Shown here in pieces: positions 56,720-62,000 of a stretch of 62,000 bases of DNA. Within the stretch, counting starts at the first letter, position 1. Every line of letters begins with the position of its first letter. The translations under genes and the position numbers were made by a program. The DNA is taken from assembly GCF_000003815.2 (NCBI RefSeq), contig NC_049983.1, positions 15,462,963 to 15,524,962 of the forward strand, in the 5' to 3' direction. The notes under the pieces are model-generated. The model was not told the origin of the DNA and searched no databases. It saw only the letters and a program-made list of their open reading frames with translations. The DNA is from Branchiostoma floridae (taxonomy: Eukaryota; Chordata; Leptocardii; Amphioxiformes; Branchiostomatidae).

Positions 56720-57890
56720 TCAATGGGAAACAAGAGCTTTTGAAAAAAGCTGGTCTTTCGCTTACTTATATTGTGTAGGTAAAATTGTTACCAAATGAGT
56801 TTCAGAACATTTTCAATGGTATAAAAGCATAACAATACTAGAGTTCGGCGACCTCATACCTCCATGAAAATATAGAGCTTTCATAAATTTCATGCAAGTG
56901 ACTAACACATTAACATAATTTATGCATGGTGTTGTTCATCATTGACTAACGTACACATGTCACAGTTACAAAGTTCCCATTATCAATCATAAAGTGGTTT
57001 TGCAATTTTTACATAAATTATGCAAATAAGTTTCTCATTACCATATTTGGTATCTGCTTATATTTCACCTATCATAATTAACATGTCTTACATGTATTGA
57101 GGTCCAGTTATTGAAAACAATGGAACTATACAATTTTCTCATTAATTATGCAAATTAAGTCCTCATTTGCATAACATGTATATCATTTTGAACATCTTTG
57201 TTTAAGCTACCTGCATGCCTAAAATGCAGGAAATCCGTCGTTCCTTTCTGCAGTTATCCTCTTTGGAGTGTTTTGACAAAAACACCCCTGTAGTTTCACA
57301 ATTAAATGTTAGGGGGATGAAACTTGCTCCACTTTGTCATGACACCGAAAGCTATCTACCACCTAAATGTCAAGACCATAGCATGTCTGGAACAAGAGAT
57401 ACCTTAAAAAAAACCCACTATGATAGAATATTCTCATTAATTATGCAAATGTAGTCCTGTTTTGCATTATTAGTATCTTATCTTGTAAAACATTGTCTAA
57501 GGTACCTACATACCAAAAATGATGAAAATCTGTTGTTCCCTTCTTGAGTTATCGTCTTCAGAAGTTTTTGACAAAAATGCCTCTGCTTTCCCAGAACTAG
57601 ACGCTAGGGGGCCCAAAGTCATGTCACTCATTCCTGAGCACAAGAGCTATCTAACACCCCAAAATCGTGACTATAGCTTGCTCAGAACACGAGATAGCAA
57701 ACCCGAAAGTTGCGCTGCAGTACTAAGGGAAGCCGCTAGGGGGCCCAAAATCTAATCATTTCCAGCTTTCATCACACCCTACCATAACACCAAGTATGAA
57801 ACCAATCCACCAAGTTGTTCTTGAGTTATCTTGTTTACACACACACACACAGACAAACACAGGGTAAACTAGAGACTAAGTTGGATTTTT
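56720..57890. repeat. Complex repeat with ~280-bp units (ttaattatgcaaat phrases)
   Basis: Two diverged units (57180-57440 and 57460-57740) share: aagctacctgcatgcc / aggtacctacatacca, aaaatg.aggaaatccgtcgtt / gatgaaaatctgttgtt, cctttctgcagttatc / cccttcttgagttatc, ttttgacaaaaa, aggg.g.. and agctatcta.cacc. Preceding ones share tctcattaattatgcaaat. The tail is a (ca)n tract with agacaaacacagggtaaact. It is non-coding; the short ORFs are chance. Confidence 0.7.
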
Positions 57891-58029
57891 GTCAAAGAAA
57901 TAAGCCTACGTAGAAAAAAGTTTATTTCGACGTGACCATCTCGGCATAATGGTACATGCAGACAAATCAAGCCAAGCCTTCGTAAACAGATGAAAGTTTT
58001 TGTAGCCTTTTGATGCTTAGAAATGATTA

Positions 58030-58268
58030 TCATCGGAACTTGTGACCAGTAGTAATTGACCGTCTAATTTTTGTTGGCAACTAGCGGCATTTACACGATG
58101 TTTCTATTTGATTGGCAAAGTTGCTGGAGACTCGCGCTGTGACCCAAGCTCAAAAAGTCAGATCGAGGAACAAAGGAAAATGGCGGCGCTGACTTTGTGT
58201 TCAGACAATTCTAACTGTATAAAAGACAAGAGACCCAAGCAAATGTCTGTCAGTTTTAACTCAGACGT
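58030..58268 (+). other. Region upstream of the HTH fragment
   Basis: Contains aaaATGGCGGCG at 58179, opening a 30-codon frame (MAALTLCSDNSNCIKDKRPK) that stops at the start of the next feature. It may be the frameshifted beginning of the same coding sequence. Confidence 0.3.
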
Positions 58269-58400
58269 ATGATATCGAAGGCTTCGACTTCCGAGGGACA
58301 AGCATTGGCGTTGGTTATTCGGCGTTCCGAGAACGGCAAGTCTTCCCGTCAACTAGTGGCTGATTTCGGAGCAGGTGTCGGTCGGACTCAGATTCAATAA
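58269..58400 (+). pseudogene. Pogo/CENP-B-type helix-turn-helix fragment
   Basis: A 43-codon frame, MISKASTSEGQALALVIRRS then ENGKSSRQLVADFGAGVGRT and QIQ. The pattern of a helix ending IRR.E.G.S.R.L..DFG.G..QIQ is that of the first HTH of pogo/Tigger transposases and CENP-B-like proteins (known form: ..IR..E.G...R..A..F.V....I..I). The frame stops 10 bases before the left end of a MITE and no transposase follows, so this is a truncated remnant. An alternative is an exon of a domesticated gene, but no donor is present. DNA binding would need the missing second half. Confidence 0.5.
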
Positions 58401-58410
58401 GTGTTAACTT

Positions 58411-58770
58411 AAGGCCACACCAATTTGATTTCTTGGTTCACGGATTCGCTCGCTCCTATTTTTTGGAGAAAAAAAATAAAACTTACCACTCAGCAAATTT
58501 TGACCATTAATGAAACCATTCACCAACTTTCTGGTGTAGCAAATTGGCCTTTATATTATAAGCTCTTTAAAGTGTGGGTACAGGTGCTGTTACTGTACAA
58601 TAATGGTGTTTTTGTACTTTTTTCAAGCTGAAAACTTTTTTCTTTATGTTTTGGATTAGTCGTTACCTTTACCCCAACTATTTTACAATTCTTATTTTTA
58701 TTTTGCCCTCTCGCTCCATATTTTTTATGAAAAAATCCGTGAACCAAGAAATTAAATTGGTGTGGCCTAA
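58411..58770. mobile_element. MITE, family with aaggccacaccaattt ends, copy 2
   Basis: Left end aaggccacaccaatttgatt, then tcttggttcacggattcgct and cgctcc. Right end reads ctcgctcc, tccgtgaaccaagaaatt and aaattggtgtggcct, a ~45-base inverted repeat. More complete than the copy at 24422-24809. No ORF of interest. Confidence 0.9.
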
Positions 58771-59560
58771 TGTCTATGTCATTATTGACATACACTTTGA
58801 CTATAGAGAAATAAGGGAACAGCTACAGTGCTATAGCAGTAGCAGTAATACAGATGTATTTGATTAAACTGTTTGTTTTAAAGTCATATTTAGTTTAAAT
58901 GTATAACGTTATGTCAATAAATACTCAGTATCTCATTGGAAGCTGAATGCCTTGTCATTTATTGCTTGTGGTGAAATGTACCCTTTTGGCTATAGGGGCC
59001 ACCTGTTCATAGCCTAGGGGCTAAATTTGTGGGGTGGGAGGCAGTTGCATGTGGAAAATTGCTTATTACTCGAAATGTCAGGGGATCTTCGTGTAAGAAA
59101 CTTCAACCAAATTGTATCCCTCTTTGATATATGTAAAATACACTGACTTATATTTAATCTAATTGATTTCAAATGGGAAGATTCCAAGCTAGCCCGATGG
59201 AGTGAGTTTGCGGCTCATAATCCCTGATGTAATGAATCAAAATATCAATAATTTTGCGTTCCGAAAAGAAATGTTTCTTTCAACATACCACAATGGAACT
59301 GCATTTACATTTTGAAAGTCAGTACAATTTTATCAATTGCGAAGGCCAGCTTTTTTGGAAAGTTCTGCAGATGTCATCCATAAAATTTACTTGATGTGGT
59401 CTAAGTACAGAATCAGGTTTTAACTGTTTGGAAGATAACTGATACAAAACTGTAGATACGGGTGGATTTTTAAATTACACAGGAATAGCTACATTTGTAT
59501 TAGGCAAAAAATGTGAAAGATGATTTCTTTGGTAAAGGCAATGAGCAAACATACAAGAGT
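58771..59560. other. AT-rich, gene-free stretch
   Basis: Nothing recognisable on either strand between the MITE and the satellite region. Confidence 0.4.
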
Positions 59561-59790
59561 GGTGTTATCAGTTTTATTACTAAAATGAGTAAGAAAAAAA
59601 TGAACCTAAGTGTATAGGTTCTACATCATATCAACTTTTGTGATAAACTGTAGTTACCAAAATATTGAACTCATGTTTACAGGTTGTACATTCTATTAAC
59701 TTGTGATAATCTGTAGTTACTAAAATGAGTCACAAAATAATGAACTTATGTCTAACAAAATATTGAACCTATGTCTACAGGTTGTACTTC
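59560..59790. repeat. Older short tandem repeat flanking the satellite
   Basis: Phrases aaaatgagtaa.aaaa.aatgaac, (a)caggtt(g/c)tacat.at.tatta, acttgtgataatctgtagtt and accaaaatattgaac recur at 64-100-base spacing. The same phrases (caaaatgagtaacaaaatag, aacaggttctacatcgtatt, aactt) resume directly after the satellite at 60625-60715, so the satellite lies inside this older array. Confidence 0.75.
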
Positions 59791-59792
59791 TT

Positions 59793-60615
59793 CCCGGAGC
59801 GCCCACACCTTCTGGAGAATCTTAGAATGTAGTTTTTTTGCATGAGTTCTGAGGTAGGGAGGGGGGCGCTCGCTTCATGTGCAGGTTTGTTCCTGCCAAG
59901 TTTCTGTACATTTCTATCCTGTGAAGTATTGATTAATAATTAACAAAGTAGTTCAAAATATTGTGAAAAGTGCAGTAAGCTCGAAAACTCACATGTCAAG
60001 TGCCATGTTTCGACCCGGAGCGCCCACACCTTCTGGAGAATCTTAGAATGCAGTTTTTGGCACAAGTTCTGAGGTAGGGAGGGGGGCGCTCGCTACATGT
60101 ACAGGTTTGTTCCTGCCAAGTTTCTGTACATTTCTATCCTGTGAAGTATTGATTAATAATTAACAAAGTAGTTCAAAATATCGTGAAAACTGCAGTAAAC
60201 TCGAAAACTCGGATGTCAAGTGCCATGTTTCGACCCGGAGCGCCCACACCTTCTGGAGAATCTTAGAATGCAGTTTTTGGCACAAGTTCTGAGGTAGGGA
60301 GGGGGGCGCTCGCTACATGTACAGGTTTGTTCCTGCCAAGTTTGTGTACATTTCTATCTTGTGAAGTTTTGATTAAAATCAACAAAGTAGCTCAAAATAT
60401 TGTGAAGACTATAGTAACTTCGAAAACTCTGATGTCAAGTGCTATGTTTCGACCCGGAGCGCCCACACCTTCTGGAGAATCTTAGAATGTAGTTTTTGGC
60501 ACAAGTTCTGAGGTAGGGAGGGGGGCGCTCGCTACATGTATGTGCTTGTTGCCACCGAGTTTTCGTCTGTTCCTATCTGGTGAAGTACTTGAATAATAAT
60601 TTACAAAGTAGTTCA
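59793..60615. repeat. ~220-bp satellite, four tandem copies with internal inverted repeat
   Basis: Units start cccggagcgcccacaccttc at 59793, 60014, 60234 and 60453 (periods 221, 220, 219). Each contains tggagaatcttagaatg.agt, ttttggcacaagttctgagg, tagggaggggggcgctcgct, acatgtacaggtttgttcct and gattaataattaacaaagta. The first three are about 95% alike by eye; the last diverges at its right end. In each unit gagcgccc and gggcgctc form an 8-base inverted repeat 58 bases apart. Confidence 0.97.
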
Positions 60616-60878
60616 AAAGAGTTATCAAAATGAGTAACAAAATAGCGAACCTATCGAACAGGTTCTACATCGTATTAACTTTTTTACAACAAGCTGTAGA
60701 ATTACCAAAACCAGTAACAAAAGTATTCTGTTTAGAATTTTGTCTCAGAACCTTTGACTTCAAAACTTCATCTCAGTTTAGTTATATTCTAAATACAAAT
60801 ATATTCAATGGCATTTTCTTTGTATAAGAATTCTCTTTAAAACACAAAAAGGTATAGAAATGTCATGGCAGAGATGTT
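60616..60878. other. Spacer between the satellite and the RPA-like gene
   Basis: Begins with the older short repeat. The remainder is AT-rich 3' flank of the minus-strand gene, without a classic aataaa close to the stop. Confidence 0.5.
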
Positions 60879-61907
60879 CTAAGAGCTGAGATATGTTAGT
60901 TCAAAAGGTTGGATATTTGAGCAAATTCTAGTTGTTGGGTTTATAATAAAGGTTACATCATGTTCACCCATCTCCAATATCTTTTCTGTGAGTTCGTCAT
61001 CAGAGAGTGTGAATGGATCTGAGGTGATCAATGTTGCTATTGTATCAGAGAAACATGTGATGAACATTCTTTGCTGGTTCTGTCCAATAGGATCAATGTG
61101 TAACTTTACTGTAAGATCTTGATGACACTTTTTGGTTAGTTGTGACATGTGACAGTTCTGACATTTTGTAACTTTGCTGGCTGTGTTCACAAGTTTTTTG
61201 CGACAATTAGTGCACTTAAGGTGCCTTGATACAATTTCCATTGATGCAATATTTCCTTTGATGCAATACTTATTCACGTCTTGAGTCGGTTCATCTGAGA
61301 TGTCCAGTGGCTCTATTTCTTCAAAGGTTGTCTCAGCAGTAGTGTTGATGTATTTGTCACCTTCAAAGGACTTCACACGTACTTTTAGGTGATAGCTGTG
61401 GCCAAGCTTGAGTGAGTGTGGCTCCCAAGCTACTAATCGTATGGATCCAGTATTATCGGTAGCCATACATTCTGATTTTATCATTTCCTTGGTTCCACGT
61501 GTGATGGTTTCACTTTTTTGTTTGCTTGTTACTTTGATCTCAACATAGACTTCTTGGTTGTTTGTAATCTTCTGCAGATCAGAAATCTGAGAAAGCTTTG
61601 TTTCGATGTTTGTACGTTCAAAGTCAACTGTTTCATCGATGACTTCACTCTTGTCTTTGAAGACAATATCACTCATGGGATGCTTTGACACTTCATATTT
61701 GGAGATTTTGCAGCTTTTACCTTCATGTGTTGACATGAGTTTGCGTTTTTCTGGTGAAAAGCATATTACTTTTTTTACATCATTTGCCAGCTGGATATCG
61801 AATTTGAAAAACTTTGTTCGTGGTGATCTTCCTTCAGTCAGTGCTGATACATTATGTACGTAGCCGGATATTGGTGGTGGTGGCGGTGGTGGAGGTGGTG
61901 TAGACAT
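60879..61907 (-). CDS. RPA-like OB-fold protein with zinc ribbon, probably mobile-element-encoded
   Basis: An uninterrupted 342-residue frame. Residues 1-12 are MST plus a run of nine prolines. Residues 15-60 (GYVHNVS...KFFKFDIQLANDVKKVICFSPEKR) form a first small domain. Residues ~118-195 look like an RPA70-type OB fold: EVYVEIKVTS, CMATDNTGSIRLVAWEPHSL, KLGHSYHLKVRVKSFEGDKY with INTTAETTFEEIE. Residues ~213-335 look like a second OB fold interrupted by a zinc ribbon with C232, C235, C249 and C252 (KCTNCRKK and KCQNCHMS), as in RPA DBD-C. Predicted role: single-stranded DNA binding. The start follows an acceptor-like tatattttcag by one base, so a 5' UTR exon may lie further right. Intronless RPA-like genes accompany Helitrons in many eukaryotes, which is why I favour a mobile origin. 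A cellular paralogue is possible. Confidence 0.8.
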   Translation of the reverse strand: MSTPPPPPPPPPISGYVHNVSALTEGRSPRTKFFKFDIQLANDVKKVICFSPEKRKLMSTHEGKSCKISKYEVSKHPMSDIVFKDKSEVIDETVDFERTNIETKLSQISDLQKITNNQEVYVEIKVTSKQKSETITRGTKEMIKSECMATDNTGSIRLVAWEPHSLKLGHSYHLKVRVKSFEGDKYINTTAETTFEEIEPLDISDEPTQDVNKYCIKGNIASMEIVSRHLKCTNCRKKLVNTASKVTKCQNCHMSQLTKKCHQDLTVKLHIDPIGQNQQRMFITCFSDTIATLITSDPFTLSDDELTEKILEMGEHDVTFIINPTTRICSNIQPFELTYLSS

Positions 61908-62000
61908 GCTGAAAATATAAAGACCTGTTGTAAGTTAATGCAAACATATGTTGTTGATTGCAGGAATATGTATAGGAATATGTAAAAACAATGAGGTTTT
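61908..62000 (-). other. 5' flank of the RPA-like gene (partial)
   Basis: AT-rich with a pyrimidine-containing stretch and AG directly before the start codon, as in a 3' end of an intron. Cut off by the window edge. Confidence 0.5.

Noticed and set aside
57215-57755. Two similar ORFs (79 and 78 codons) with SLLELSS/FLQLSS and FDKN words
   Set aside because: They look like paralogous peptides but simply reflect the two diverged repeat units; no conserved frame elsewhere.
61606-61863. 85-codon plus-strand ORF
   Set aside because: Shadow of the minus-strand RPA-like gene.

Overview
This window is animal nuclear DNA, most likely from a cephalochordate (amphioxus, Branchiostoma). The evidence is short exons with GT-AG introns, many lightly diverged MITE and SINE-like repeats, polymorphic-looking tandem duplications, one assembly gap (29841-29954), and a clear FoxP gene of invertebrate type. 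The species call is inference. The dispersed repeats fit my memory of amphioxus repeats, but no search was run.

Left end, 1-8.1 kb (minus strand): eight consecutive coding exons of a FoxP-family forkhead transcription factor, read right to left from the start codon at 8024 to 296. They encode the N-terminal glutamine-rich region, the conserved GLSPAEL segment, the C2H2 zinc finger (split by an intron between its Cys pair and its His pair) and the start of the leucine zipper. Splice phases agree at every junction. The forkhead domain lies beyond the left edge.

Middle, 8.2-52 kb: almost no coding sequence. It behaves like a very long 5' intron or upstream regulatory region of FoxP filled with repeats. 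A likely FoxP 5' exon ends at a strong minus-strand donor at 45105, in a CpG-containing segment with a full CRE (TGACGTCA) and a forkhead site (TGTAAACA) just upstream. Its reading frame is open and in phase with the first recognised coding exon.

Right part, 52-62 kb: a plus-strand gene of unknown identity begins at 52772 (CCAAT boxes upstream, 59-codon Ser-rich first exon, strong donor). Next come repeat-filled introns or intergenic DNA, a short fragment resembling the pogo/CENP-B helix-turn-helix cut off beside a MITE, and a four-copy ~220-bp satellite whose units carry an 8-bp inverted repeat. Last is an intact minus-strand 342-aa RPA-like OB-fold/zinc-ribbon protein, probably from a mobile element.

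The most unusual pattern is that five of the eight FoxP exons sit next to a partial tandem copy of themselves or of their splice-site flank. Four of these copies lie on the 5' (acceptor) side. The gene seems to have repeatedly duplicated its own exon edges.
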